A stretch of DNA of 64,000 nucleotides from Bacteroidota bacterium. Lineage in GTDB: Bacteria > Bacteroidota > Bacteroidia > Sphingobacteriales > Sphingobacteriaceae. The translations under genes were made by a program, and so were the position numbers. Positions 27,225-35,899 of the stretch are shown here, piece after piece (position 1 is the stretch's first letter; the number at the start of each line of letters is the position of its first letter). The DNA lies in NCBI GenBank assembly GCA_026224775.1, contig JAMFRP010000019.1, positions 248,001 through 312,000 on the forward strand, written 5' to 3'. The notes under the pieces were generated by a model. That model worked only from the letters and a program-made list of their open reading frames with translations. It was not told where the DNA came from and ran no database searches.

Positions 27225-27275
27225 TAGCTTTTATTAAATAATATATCATCATATTATTTAATAAATATAAAGCTA
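27225..27275 (+). promoter_or_regulatory. 20-bp stem-loop before the surface-sugar operon
   Basis: The inner arms TATTAAATAATAT (27232-27244) and ATATTATTTAATA (27251-27263) are perfectly complementary around a 6-nt loop. They are extended by outer arms TAGCTTT (27225-27231) and AAAGCTA (27269-27275) with a 5-nt bulge on one side. It ends 22 bases before the ATG of the first operon gene. It may be an operator for a dimeric regulator, a leader hairpin or the terminator of the gene upstream. There is no clear T tract. Confidence 0.6.
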
Positions 27276-27297
27276 TCTACATCATAACTACCCCTGA

Positions 27298-28353
27298 ATG
27301 CAGAAAATTTTATTCATCACCGGTTCACTGAACCAAACCTCACAAATGCACCAGATAGCCAATGAGCTACCTGATTTTGATTGCTGGTTTAGCCAGGTAT
27401 TTACGGATTCGCCTTTCATGAAATTTCTTATTAACAATACCCGGTTGCTTGATACAACGGCATTTGCCGGGCAGTTCAGGCACAATTCAGAAAACTATTT
27501 GAAAGCGCACGGGCTGCAGCTTGACTATGCTGCCCGCTTGAATGAATATGATCTGATTGTGTATTGTACGGACATGATAGTTCCTGCCCGTATGCGCAAC
27601 TACAAAACGCTTTGGGTGCAGGAAGGGATGACCGATAAATTTACGTTAATGACACATATTGTTAAAGCGTTTAAACTACCCGGTTTTTTGTGTGGTAATA
27701 CATCGCTTAACGGTTCGTCAAATATATGTGATGTTTATTGTGCAGCATCAGAAGGCTACAAACAGTACTTTGGAAAGAACGGTACGCGGGCAGATAAGAT
27801 CATAGTAACCGGGATGCCCAATTATGATAATCTGGCGCACTTTAGCAACAATGATTTTCCGTATAAAGATTATGTGATGGTTGCCACCACCGATATGCGG
27901 GAAACCTATCGATACGAAAACAGGGGCGCGTTTATTAAGGAGACAGTGAAAATAGCAGCAGGCAGGCAGTTATTATTTAAGCTACACCCGAATGAAAATT
28001 TCGAAAGGGCAGAAAATGAGATCCGCAAATATGCCCCGACCGGTACACTGATATTCAAGAGTGGTAATACCAACCAAATGATAGCTAATTGCAGCGAACT
28101 TATTACCCAATACTCTACTGTAGTATATACCGGCATCGCCCTTGGCAAAAAAGTGCATTCATGGTTTGATGTGGACGAATTGTATAAGCTACAGCCACTG
28201 CAAAATGGCGGAACATCAGCAAAAACAATTGCGGGTGTGTGTCGCGACTATGCTTTATATAACGAAAGTAAACAGCGTTTTACAGCTAAGTACCAATTTA
28301 ACCGGCAAGTTAATGAAGCATATACCGGAGATTTTGAACCAGCATTAATTTAA
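27298..28353 (+). CDS. Putative GT-B-fold glycosyl/glycerophosphotransferase
   Basis: A 351-residue cytosolic protein with no signal peptide. The first half starts with a Rossmann-like strand (KILFITGSLNQTSQMHQIA). The second half has features of GT-B transferases and CDP-glycerol transferase-like proteins: KIIVTGMPNYDNL, LLFKLHPNENFERAEN, then the donor-site-like ELITQYSTVVYTGIALGKKV. It is the first gene of the 27298-35515 operon, 7 bases before the cytidylyltransferase gene. The natural reading is that it transfers the CMP-activated sugar made by its neighbours, but the family assignment is by fold pattern only. Confidence 0.65.
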   Translation: MQKILFITGSLNQTSQMHQIANELPDFDCWFSQVFTDSPFMKFLINNTRLLDTTAFAGQFRHNSENYLKAHGLQLDYAARLNEYDLIVYCTDMIVPARMRNYKTLWVQEGMTDKFTLMTHIVKAFKLPGFLCGNTSLNGSSNICDVYCAASEGYKQYFGKNGTRADKIIVTGMPNYDNLAHFSNNDFPYKDYVMVATTDMRETYRYENRGAFIKETVKIAAGRQLLFKLHPNENFERAENEIRKYAPTGTLIFKSGNTNQMIANCSELITQYSTVVYTGIALGKKVHSWFDVDELYKLQPLQNGGTSAKTIAGVCRDYALYNESKQRFTAKYQFNRQVNEAYTGDFEPALI

Positions 28354-28359
28354 GAGCAT

Positions 28360-29169
28360 ATGGAAAAAGTTGTTGTCATAGTTCAGGCACGTATGTCATC
28401 CAGCAGGTTACCGGGGAAAATAATGATGCCTGTACTGGGTAAAAGCTTACTTGCAAGGATGATAGAGCGTTTGCAAATGATCAGGCACGAAGTTATGATC
28501 ATAATTGCCACATCGGTTAACGCTGAAGATGACATAATTGAACAGGAAGCGGCAATGCTCGGGTTGCCATGTTACAGGGGAAGCAGCCATAATGTATTGG
28601 AAAGACATTATATGGCCGCTATTAAACATAATGCAGATGTTGTGCTTAAAATACCTTCCGACTGCCCATTAATAGATCCCCGTATCATAGATAAAACACT
28701 TGATCTCTTTTTTGAAAAAAGTGGTGTGTATGACTATGTGAGCAACCTACACCCAGCGAGCTGGCCTGATGGGAACGATGTGGAGATAATGACAATGCCC
28801 TGCCTTGAAAAAACCTGGCGGTTGGCGGAACGACCACTGGAACTGGAACATACCACCCCATATATATGGGAAAATCCCCTGCAGTTTAACATCGGCAATG
28901 TGAGTTGGAATTCAGGTTTGGATTATTCAATGTCGCACCGTTTTACGATAGATTATAAAGAGGATTATGATTTCATAGCGCGTGTTTATGAAGAGTTGTA
29001 CCCTGATAACCCCGGTTTTTCATGCGATGATATTCTAAACTTATTAACTGAAAAGCCTGAAATATATGAACTGAATGCTGTTTATGCAGGTGTAAACTGG
29101 TACCGGCATCATTTGGATGAGTTGAATACCATTTCTTCACATCAAACCAAAATTATTAGCCCTAATTAA
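28360..29169 (+). CDS. SpsF-like cytidylyltransferase
   Basis: A 269-residue nucleotidyltransferase. The N-terminus VVVIVQARMSSSRLPGKIMM is the CTP-binding signature of the SpsF/NeuA/KdsB superfamily. Further blocks are VLERHYMAAIKHNADVVLKI, PSDCPLIDPRIID and the later RFTIDYKEDYDFIARVYEEL, which is characteristic of SpsF. The likely reaction is CMP activation of a ulosonic acid-type sugar. It pairs well with the NeuB-like synthase at 33161. It lies in the middle of a co-directional gene string with gaps under 20 bases. Confidence 0.88.
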   Translation: MEKVVVIVQARMSSSRLPGKIMMPVLGKSLLARMIERLQMIRHEVMIIIATSVNAEDDIIEQEAAMLGLPCYRGSSHNVLERHYMAAIKHNADVVLKIPSDCPLIDPRIIDKTLDLFFEKSGVYDYVSNLHPASWPDGNDVEIMTMPCLEKTWRLAERPLELEHTTPYIWENPLQFNIGNVSWNSGLDYSMSHRFTIDYKEDYDFIARVYEELYPDNPGFSCDDILNLLTEKPEIYELNAVYAGVNWYRHHLDELNTISSHQTKIISPN

Positions 29170-29176
29170 ACAACGG

Positions 29177-30040
29177 ATGCAAAACTTTATAACTGATAAT
29201 AAGAACCTGGAGGCCATAGCGTTAAAAGTTCGCGAGCATATTTTAAAAATGTCAACAGGTGGAGGGTGTTTCACTGGGGCATCTTTATCGGCAGTGGATA
29301 TGATCGTTTATCTGTATGCGGAATTTCTAAATCTGCATCAGGATAATTTAAACGACCCAAATCGCGACTACCTGTTCCTTTCCAAAGGTCATGATGTACC
29401 TGCGTTGTACGGAACTTTTGCTGAGCTTGGACTCATACCAAAGGAAAGACTGGCTAATCATCTGTCCATAAACGATCACATTTACTGGCATCCCAATACG
29501 CACATACCGGGAATCGAATTCCATTCAGGCTCGCTTGGCCATCTGCCGTCTGTAGCTATAGGTGTTGCAATGGATATAAAAATACGTGGGGGTGAAAATA
29601 AAGTAATATGCATTATGGGCGATGGTGAATTGAACGAAGGTTCATGCTGGGAAGCGGTATTGGTGGCCAATGCTTATCAACTCGATAATCTCATATTTGT
29701 GATTGACAGGAATAACTTCCAAGCCAATATAGCTACGGAGGACCTGATACCGCTGGAGCCTTTACATAATAAATTTACCGCTTTTGGTGCTGCAGTAAGC
29801 CGCATTAATGGGCATAATTTTAACCAATTACGAAACGCTTTTAAAAAAATCCCCTTCGCCCAAGGGAAACTAAATGTGGTAATAGCCGATACGGTTAGAG
29901 GCAAAGGGCTACCTAGCATTGAAGCACGTGCCGACCGCTGGTTCTGCAATTTCTCAGCAGATGAAGTGGGGCAACTTTTACAGGAATTGCACGGCGAACA
30001 TCAAACTCAATTAACATCAGAAACTTTAGTGGTCAGATAA
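29177..30040 (+). CDS. Transketolase-like protein, N-terminal (TPP/pyrophosphate) subunit
   Basis: A 287-residue protein equal to the first domain of transketolase. It has GGCFTGASLSAVDMIVYLYA, FLSKGHDVPALYGTFAELG, EFHSGSLGHLPSVAIGVAMD and the thiamine pyrophosphate/Mg motif GDGELNEGSCWEA...NAYQLDN, ending with DTVRGKGLPSIE. The C-terminal half is encoded by the next gene, 1 base after the stop. Split transketolases of this kind are common in secondary sugar pathways. It probably transfers a two-carbon unit to build or shorten the sugar precursor used by the other genes here. Confidence 0.92.
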   Translation: MQNFITDNKNLEAIALKVREHILKMSTGGGCFTGASLSAVDMIVYLYAEFLNLHQDNLNDPNRDYLFLSKGHDVPALYGTFAELGLIPKERLANHLSINDHIYWHPNTHIPGIEFHSGSLGHLPSVAIGVAMDIKIRGGENKVICIMGDGELNEGSCWEAVLVANAYQLDNLIFVIDRNNFQANIATEDLIPLEPLHNKFTAFGAAVSRINGHNFNQLRNAFKKIPFAQGKLNVVIADTVRGKGLPSIEARADRWFCNFSADEVGQLLQELHGEHQTQLTSETLVVR

Positions 30041-30041
30041 T

Positions 30042-30980
30042 ATGTCATACGAAGAATTACTTACTGAATTGTCGCTAGCTGATGAACATTTTATCGTTAT
30101 GACTGCCGAAAACCGTGCTCTTATACGCAACCTGCCCAAATTGCTGGGCAAACGTTTTATTGACACCGGCATAACTGAACAAACTATGATAGGTGCAGCA
30201 GCAGGGCTTGCCCTACGCGGACGCGTACCTGTTGTACATGCTTTAGCATCCTTTTTATCAATGCGGGCATTTGAATTTATCCGTACCGATGCCGGGATAC
30301 CTTCATTGCCCATAAAATTAAGCGCATTTATACCGGGTTTGCTATCAGATGCTAATGGTCCAACTCATCAGGCTATAGAAGATATTTCCATAATGCGGGG
30401 CATACCAAATATGACTGTATTTGCGCCTGCCGATGAGGATGATATGGTAAAAATGATGCCGCTTATTTGGGCATCGGCTAAACCTGCTTATACCCGCATC
30501 AATACCAGGGCAACGGCTTATGTGCATGCGCCATTTGAACCCGGTAAGGCCGAAGTAATTGAAACAGGAACCGACGTAACCATCCTAACCTATGGGTTAC
30601 TGTTTGAGCAGGCGCTTATCACGGTTGAAATATTAAGAGGCGAAGGGCTATCAGTAGGATTAGTTAACATGCGCAGTCTGAAACCGGTTGATGAGCAGGC
30701 TATATTGGATGTCGTTGACGGTTGTGACCTTGTTGTAACGCTCGAAGATCATTTTTTGACGGGAGGTTTATACACCATTATTGCCGAAGTATTATTGAAG
30801 CATCAAAAAACCGCTAAGGTATTGCCATTCGCCTTAAATGAAAAATGGTTTAAACCTGCATTGTTGCCCGCAGTAATTGAGAACGAAGGTTTCAGTGGCA
30901 AACAGGTTGCTGAAACTATATTGGGTTACCAAACAAACCATAATCAACCTGAGATTTTAAAATCACAATTCTCTGAATAA
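30042..30980 (+). CDS. Transketolase-like protein, C-terminal (pyrimidine-binding) subunit
   Basis: A 312-residue protein equal to the central and C-terminal domains of transketolase. The segment RFIDTGITEQTMIGAAAGLA includes the catalytic glutamate of the pyrimidine domain. FIPGLLSDANGPTHQAIEDI is the second conserved block, and the C-terminal domain has DVTILTYGLLFEQALITVEI and VVTLEDHFLTGGLYTII. With the preceding gene it should form a heterotetrameric enzyme. The start ATG at 30042 nearly touches the preceding stop, which indicates coupling. Confidence 0.92.
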   Translation: MSYEELLTELSLADEHFIVMTAENRALIRNLPKLLGKRFIDTGITEQTMIGAAAGLALRGRVPVVHALASFLSMRAFEFIRTDAGIPSLPIKLSAFIPGLLSDANGPTHQAIEDISIMRGIPNMTVFAPADEDDMVKMMPLIWASAKPAYTRINTRATAYVHAPFEPGKAEVIETGTDVTILTYGLLFEQALITVEILRGEGLSVGLVNMRSLKPVDEQAILDVVDGCDLVVTLEDHFLTGGLYTIIAEVLLKHQKTAKVLPFALNEKWFKPALLPAVIENEGFSGKQVAETILGYQTNHNQPEILKSQFSE

Positions 30981-30995
30981 ACAAAAACTATAGTT

Positions 30996-32342
30996 ATGCC
31001 AAATAAAATAGCTTTTAACGATAATTATCCCAACATCCGTCAATCGGATGAATGGTATATGCGTGCTCTTAAAGTACAAAAACCTGTTACACAAACCCTG
31101 GCAAAAGGCCCTGGTCAGTTTAGTAAAGGAGTATCGCCTAAATACCTGGTAAAAGGTAAGGGATCACATGTATGGGATGTGGATGGTAATGAATATTTAG
31201 ATTTTAATGCGGCCATAGGTCCACTATCGTTAGGCTATGCGTATCCAGTTGTTGACAATGCTATAAAAGCTCAATTGGAAGACGGGATCTCCTTTTCACT
31301 GATGCACCCGCTTGAAGTTGAGCTGGCCGAACTGATACAACAGGTCATCCCTAACGCTGAGGCGGTAAAGATAGCTAAAACCGGTGCCGATGTATGTTCG
31401 GCAGCTGTTCGTGTTGCCAGGGCATTCACCGGGCGTGATAAAATATTTTGCTGTGGTTATCATGGCTGGCACGATTGGTATATCGGTATCACAAGTCGCA
31501 ATGCAGGTGTACCTGAAGCCATACAGGACATGACCTACACCTTTGAATATAATGATATAGAAGCCATAAGAGCAGCACTTGATGAAACCGTAGCGGCTTT
31601 GATATTGGAACCATTTATTTTCCAGGAGCCTGCCCCCGGCTTTTTACAGGAATTAGCTACTGTATGCAAAGAAAATGGCACCTTATTGATCTTTGATGAA
31701 ATGTGGACAGGCTTTCGTATTGCAATAGGCGGCGCGCAGGAATATTTTAATGTGAAACCCGATCTGGCTGTTTACTCCAAGGCCTGTGCCAATGGTATGC
31801 CTATAGCGTTACTCACCGGCAGGGCCGATGTAATGGAGCTATTTAATTCGGAAGTATTTAGTTATACAACATTTGGGGGCGAAGCCTTATCGCTGGCGGC
31901 ATGTATAGCTACTATCAATGAATTGATAGACAAAAATGTGCCGCAATATCTTGCTGAAAAAGGAGCATTATTGAAAGATGGTTATAACCGCCTAGCTATT
32001 GAATTCGGTATGGATAAATATACCGCTTGCATTGGCTTCAACTGTCGGACCATGGTCACTTTTGCGCCGGAAGCAGGTAATGGCCTTGAAGTTAAAACCT
32101 TAATGCAGCAGGAAATGATAAAACGCGGCATATTGTGGGCGGGCTTTCATAATATGTGCTACAGCCATACCGACGAGGATATTAACTATACACTTTCTGC
32201 TTATCGCGATGTAATGTCGATTATGAAGGAAGCTATTGAAAGCGGTGATATTAAGTCTTATCTGAAGGGTGAAGTATTGGAGGCTGTTTTTCGCAAGGTG
32301 AGCAACTATAACATCAAACCTAAAAATACTTTGGCCAATTAA
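30996..32342 (+). CDS. Class III aminotransferase (glutamate-1-semialdehyde aminomutase-like)
   Basis: A 448-residue PLP-dependent aminotransferase. The pattern SHVWDVDGNEYLDFNAAIGP is the usual class III start; KTGADVCSAAVRVARAFTGR, CCGYHGWHDWY and LLIFDEMWTGFR follow. The PLP lysine is K262 in VYSKACANGMP. True HemL proteins act in haem synthesis, but this one stands inside a sugar operon, so it more likely aminates a keto or aldehyde sugar. Length and motifs are complete. It is followed by the SDR gene with a single base between stop and ATG. Confidence 0.9.
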   Translation: MPNKIAFNDNYPNIRQSDEWYMRALKVQKPVTQTLAKGPGQFSKGVSPKYLVKGKGSHVWDVDGNEYLDFNAAIGPLSLGYAYPVVDNAIKAQLEDGISFSLMHPLEVELAELIQQVIPNAEAVKIAKTGADVCSAAVRVARAFTGRDKIFCCGYHGWHDWYIGITSRNAGVPEAIQDMTYTFEYNDIEAIRAALDETVAALILEPFIFQEPAPGFLQELATVCKENGTLLIFDEMWTGFRIAIGGAQEYFNVKPDLAVYSKACANGMPIALLTGRADVMELFNSEVFSYTTFGGEALSLAACIATINELIDKNVPQYLAEKGALLKDGYNRLAIEFGMDKYTACIGFNCRTMVTFAPEAGNGLEVKTLMQQEMIKRGILWAGFHNMCYSHTDEDINYTLSAYRDVMSIMKEAIESGDIKSYLKGEVLEAVFRKVSNYNIKPKNTLAN

Positions 32343-32343
32343 T

Positions 32344-33147
32344 ATGGATTTGTTTTCATTATATAAAAAAACGGCTATAGTTACTGGCGCGCTTGGGCTC
32401 ATCGGTCAAAAACATTGCGAGGCATTAGCTATGGCAGGCGCAAATGTTGTTGTTGCCGATATGGATGAACAACGGTCGCAGGATTTTGCATTGCAATTAG
32501 GTGATCAGCATATGGGTATAGGTATTAATGTTACAGACAAAGCATCTGTTACAAAAGCTTTATCTGTAGTGATTAACAAATATTGTTCTGTTGATATACT
32601 GGTTAACAATGCCGCCATAAATGATATGTTCGAGAACCCCGCACTCGCTAAAGACCTTTCGGCATTTGAAAATTACCCGCTGGATGTTTTCCAAAAGTCA
32701 TTAGATGTAAATATAACGGGCGTGTTTTTATGCTCGCAGGTTTTTGGCTCGGCAATGGCGGAACAAGGCCGTGGCAGTATTATCAATATTGCCTCAACAT
32801 ACGGTATGGTTGGTCCCGATCAAAGTATTTACCGTAGTGAATGCGGCGAACAACGCTTTTATAAATCGGCAGCTTACCCGGTAACCAAAGGTGCTGTTAT
32901 CAACTTTACCCGTTTCCTGGCCGCTTATTGGGGCCACAAAGGGGTGCGGGTAAATACACTTTCACCAGGTGGTGTGGAGAACGGCCAGAATGAGTTTTTT
33001 ATACATAATTATTCTGCAAAAACATTACTCGGCCGTATGGCCAAAGCAAACGATTACCAGGGCGCGCTTATTTTTTTAGCGAGTGAAGCTTCAGCTTACA
33101 TGACCGGGGCCAACCTTGTAGTAGACGGTGGCTGGACTGCAATTTAA
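32344..33147 (+). CDS. SDR family oxidoreductase
   Basis: A 267-residue classical short-chain dehydrogenase. The cofactor motif TGALGLIG spans 14-21, DMDEQR follows strand 2 (an acidic residue there favours NAD), NNAAIND is at 88-94, the catalytic serine is S151 and the YxxxK pair is Y178/K182 (AAYPVTKGA). The end MTGANLVVDGGWTAI is typical. It probably oxidises or reduces a hydroxyl of the sugar intermediate next to the aminotransferase step. It starts 1 base after the aminotransferase stop. Confidence 0.92.
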   Translation: MDLFSLYKKTAIVTGALGLIGQKHCEALAMAGANVVVADMDEQRSQDFALQLGDQHMGIGINVTDKASVTKALSVVINKYCSVDILVNNAAINDMFENPALAKDLSAFENYPLDVFQKSLDVNITGVFLCSQVFGSAMAEQGRGSIINIASTYGMVGPDQSIYRSECGEQRFYKSAAYPVTKGAVINFTRFLAAYWGHKGVRVNTLSPGGVENGQNEFFIHNYSAKTLLGRMAKANDYQGALIFLASEASAYMTGANLVVDGGWTAI

Positions 33148-33160
33148 AAATCATTAAATC

Positions 33161-34594
33161 ATGAAAGATATTTTAAAAGAAAAAGCATCACGCATTAAAT
33201 TATTGATCACAGACTGTGACGGTGTGTTGACTGACGGCGGCGTTTATTATGGGGAAGATGGGGAGCAGTTAAAAAAGTTCAATATACAGGATGGTATGGG
33301 CGTTGAGCGCCTGCGCAAGCTTACCGGTATTGAAACAGCCATTATAACCGGCGAGGCATCGCCGTCGTTAGTTAAACGTGCTGAAAAGCTACAGATCGTC
33401 GAATTGCATTTGTTGGCCAAAGATAAGCCTGCCGTATTGAGAGAAATGCTTTCGCGCTTGCAGTTAACAGGCGAACAAATAGCTTATATAGGTGATGATT
33501 ATAACGATCTGGAGATAATGAAATTGGTTGGTTTTACAGCAAGTCCATCCAACGCATTGCCTGGAATAAAGGCACATGTAGACTATGTTTGTGAAAACAA
33601 AGGTGGTGAAGGTAGTTTTCGCGAATTTGCAGAGCTTATCATTGAATTAAAAAACGAGTCAATTGAGCCCGCCGATAAAGTAATCACTTTGAAGAATGGC
33701 CGCAAAATAGGTAAAGGGCAGCCATGCTATATTATTGCTGAGATCGGCATTAACCATAACGGTTCATTGGAAATTACCAAGAAATTGATCGACGAAGCAA
33801 TTGCCGCAAAAGCCGACGCGGTAAAATTTCAAAAACGTACACCCGAAATATGCGTACCGAAAGATCAGTGGGAAGTAATGCGTGATACCCCATGGGGCAG
33901 GATGACTTATATTGACTATAAACGCAAAACAGAGTTCGGTATAACCGAATATGCAACCATCGATCAATATTGTAAAAAATCAGGCATTGATTGGTTTGTA
34001 TCTACCTGGGATGTGCCCTCAGTAGATTTTATGGAACAATTTGATACAGTTATGTACAAACTGGCATCGGCTTCACTGACAGATCTTGAATTAATAGAAC
34101 GCATATTGGAAACCGGCCGACCGCTGATGCTTTCAACCGGCATGTCAACAATGAAGGAGATCGAGAATGCATTGGCATTTATTAACGCTTTCAGCCCAAA
34201 TTATCCATTATTTATAGCGCATTCCACATCTGCTTATCCATGCAAGCCCGAAGAGCTTAACTTAAGGATGATTCAAACACTTGAAAATAAATTCCCGGGC
34301 ATACCTATTGGCTATTCAGGCCATGAAACAGGCCTTGCTACTACTGTAGGTGCCGTAGCGATGGGTGCCACATTTGTGGAACGCCATTTTACGCTTGACC
34401 GTGCTATGTGGGGTTCCGATCATGCAGCTTCTGTGGAACCGCAGGGTTTGCAACGCCTGGTGCGTGACATCCGTGATGTAGAAACTGCTGCTGGCGATGG
34501 TGTAAAAAGAGTTTATGAATCAGAGCTGGGGCCAATGAAAAGGCTGCGGGTGAATATTGGTGATGAGTATAAAGAAAAACCTTTAATTAGTTAA
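33161..34594 (+). CDS. Fused KdsC-like HAD phosphatase and NeuB-like ulosonic acid synthase
   Basis: A 477-residue bifunctional protein. Residues 1-165 are a KdsC-type HAD phosphatase: TDCDGVLTDGG with D18 and D20, IITGEASP, LLAKDKP and GDDYNDLEIM (111-120). From about 185 a NeuB/SpsE-type TIM barrel follows: AEIGINHNGS (193-202), AVKFQKRTPE, WFVSTWDVPSVDF, KLASASLTD, STGMSTMKEIE, IAHSTSAYPC, GYSGHETGL and VERHFTLDRAMWGSDHA. The protein ends shortly after the barrel, so the C-terminal SAF (antifreeze-like) domain found in sialic, legionaminic and pseudaminic acid synthases is absent. The likely role is condensing phosphoenolpyruvate with an aldose (phosphate) and removing the phosphate. Confidence 0.9.
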   Translation: MKDILKEKASRIKLLITDCDGVLTDGGVYYGEDGEQLKKFNIQDGMGVERLRKLTGIETAIITGEASPSLVKRAEKLQIVELHLLAKDKPAVLREMLSRLQLTGEQIAYIGDDYNDLEIMKLVGFTASPSNALPGIKAHVDYVCENKGGEGSFREFAELIIELKNESIEPADKVITLKNGRKIGKGQPCYIIAEIGINHNGSLEITKKLIDEAIAAKADAVKFQKRTPEICVPKDQWEVMRDTPWGRMTYIDYKRKTEFGITEYATIDQYCKKSGIDWFVSTWDVPSVDFMEQFDTVMYKLASASLTDLELIERILETGRPLMLSTGMSTMKEIENALAFINAFSPNYPLFIAHSTSAYPCKPEELNLRMIQTLENKFPGIPIGYSGHETGLATTVGAVAMGATFVERHFTLDRAMWGSDHAASVEPQGLQRLVRDIRDVETAAGDGVKRVYESELGPMKRLRVNIGDEYKEKPLIS

Positions 34595-35515
34595 ATGTCG
34601 CAGGAAAAAGTAGTTGTTATAACCACGCTGATACTAGGTTGCTGGGCGGTTTTTATTATTGCTTGGGAACGTGTCGCACCATACCGGAAAGGGCTACCAT
34701 TTTTCAGGGAGGGTTTTTGGACCGACTTGGTATGGTATACCATTATACAGAGCTATTTTTTAAAGATTCTTATATTTGATTATATCATTGGCCCGGTACA
34801 AAAAAGCTTTAACTGGTCGGATATACAGTTCGTGGCGCACTGGCCTGTTGCGGTACAGGTGTTGTTCTTTTTGGTGACACACGATCTTTATATTTACTTG
34901 TTTCACAGGTTCCAGCACTCTAGCAAGTTTTTTTGGCGAACACATGAGGCCCATCATTCCGGCAAGCAAATTGACTTTTTGTCGGGATCGAGATCACATA
35001 TTATGGAGATTATTATCAATCAAACCATTGAATTTGCGCCGATCATTATTTTAGGTGCCGATCCGGTTGTAATACCCATAAAGGCAATGCTTGATGCCAT
35101 GTTCGGCATGTTCATTCATGCCAACATCAGCGTAAAATTAGGTAAGTTGAAATATTTTCTTAACTCACCCGAACTGCATTTATGGCATCACGCTAACTAC
35201 CAGGAGGTTTTTCACGCTAACTTCTCCACCAAATTTTCTGTATGGGATTATTTGTTCGGTACTGTTTACGACCCTGGTTTTGCGCCTGGCAATGAACCCG
35301 AAAACTGGGGCTTGCACTATGATTACCCTAAAGATTACTTTTTGCAACATGCTTTTTCTATAAAACGCTTTGACGAAAAAAAAATGTTGCGCTATAGCTG
35401 GTTCAGAAAATACTATAAGTTAAGACCATTGCTTGCAAATAGCATTGTTCGTTTACTTAGCCGTAGGCGAGATAGGCGGACACAAGAGGTTAGTAGCCAT
35501 GTTGTTAATGGATAG
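34595..35515 (+). CDS. Sterol desaturase / fatty acid hydroxylase family membrane protein
   Basis: A 306-residue di-iron membrane enzyme with about four membrane helices in the first 190 residues (VVVITTLILGCWAVFIIAW, VLFFLVTHDLYIYLFH). The histidine clusters that bind iron are present: HDLYIYLFHRFQHSS, RTHEAHHSGKQ, and HLWHHANYQEVFHANF. The ATG follows the NeuB stop without a gap, so it is part of the sugar operon. It could hydroxylate a lipid acceptor or a lipid-linked glycan; a direct action on the sugar is less likely. Downstream, 35516-35833 is AT-rich with no gene or clear terminator. Confidence 0.87.
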   Translation: MSQEKVVVITTLILGCWAVFIIAWERVAPYRKGLPFFREGFWTDLVWYTIIQSYFLKILIFDYIIGPVQKSFNWSDIQFVAHWPVAVQVLFFLVTHDLYIYLFHRFQHSSKFFWRTHEAHHSGKQIDFLSGSRSHIMEIIINQTIEFAPIIILGADPVVIPIKAMLDAMFGMFIHANISVKLGKLKYFLNSPELHLWHHANYQEVFHANFSTKFSVWDYLFGTVYDPGFAPGNEPENWGLHYDYPKDYFLQHAFSIKRFDEKKMLRYSWFRKYYKLRPLLANSIVRLLSRRRDRRTQEVSSHVVNG

Positions 35516-35833
35516 CATACTGTTGGATTTACATCTATCGGAAAGTATTTTAATTAAGATGTTGATAATCAAATAGTTGTAATTATTGGAAAGTAAAAAC
35601 CTATTTATTTTTCTTAAACATCATGTATTCAGGTAATTACGAATAAGACTGATTGATGTTTTTGCATGTTTTGTTACTGAAATTCGTTTTTTCTGTTCCT
35701 TATTTGTTTCTCGGAGTACTGTTAGTTCCTCATTTTTAAGTCAACCCAAATCGTTGTGCCTAGTACTAAATGACCCAAATTAATACAAAAAGCTACAAAA
35801 ATGAGGTAAAACACCAGGAGGTAATCATCCTCA

Positions 35834-35885
35834 AAATTTTCACAAGCTGCGTTGTTCAGATTTGATAATTAGATTGTGAAAATTT
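35834..35885. repeat. 12-bp inverted repeat at the right edge of the sugar locus
   Basis: Arms AAATTTTCACAA (35834-35845) and TTGTGAAAATTT (35874-35885) are exact reverse complements separated by 28 bases. It lies just before the GH115-like remnant, in the gap between the hydroxylase gene and the phospholipase gene. It could be a hairpin, an operator or the trace of an insertion. No transposase gene is near. Confidence 0.55.
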
Positions 35886-35899
35886 GAATAACAAATTAG

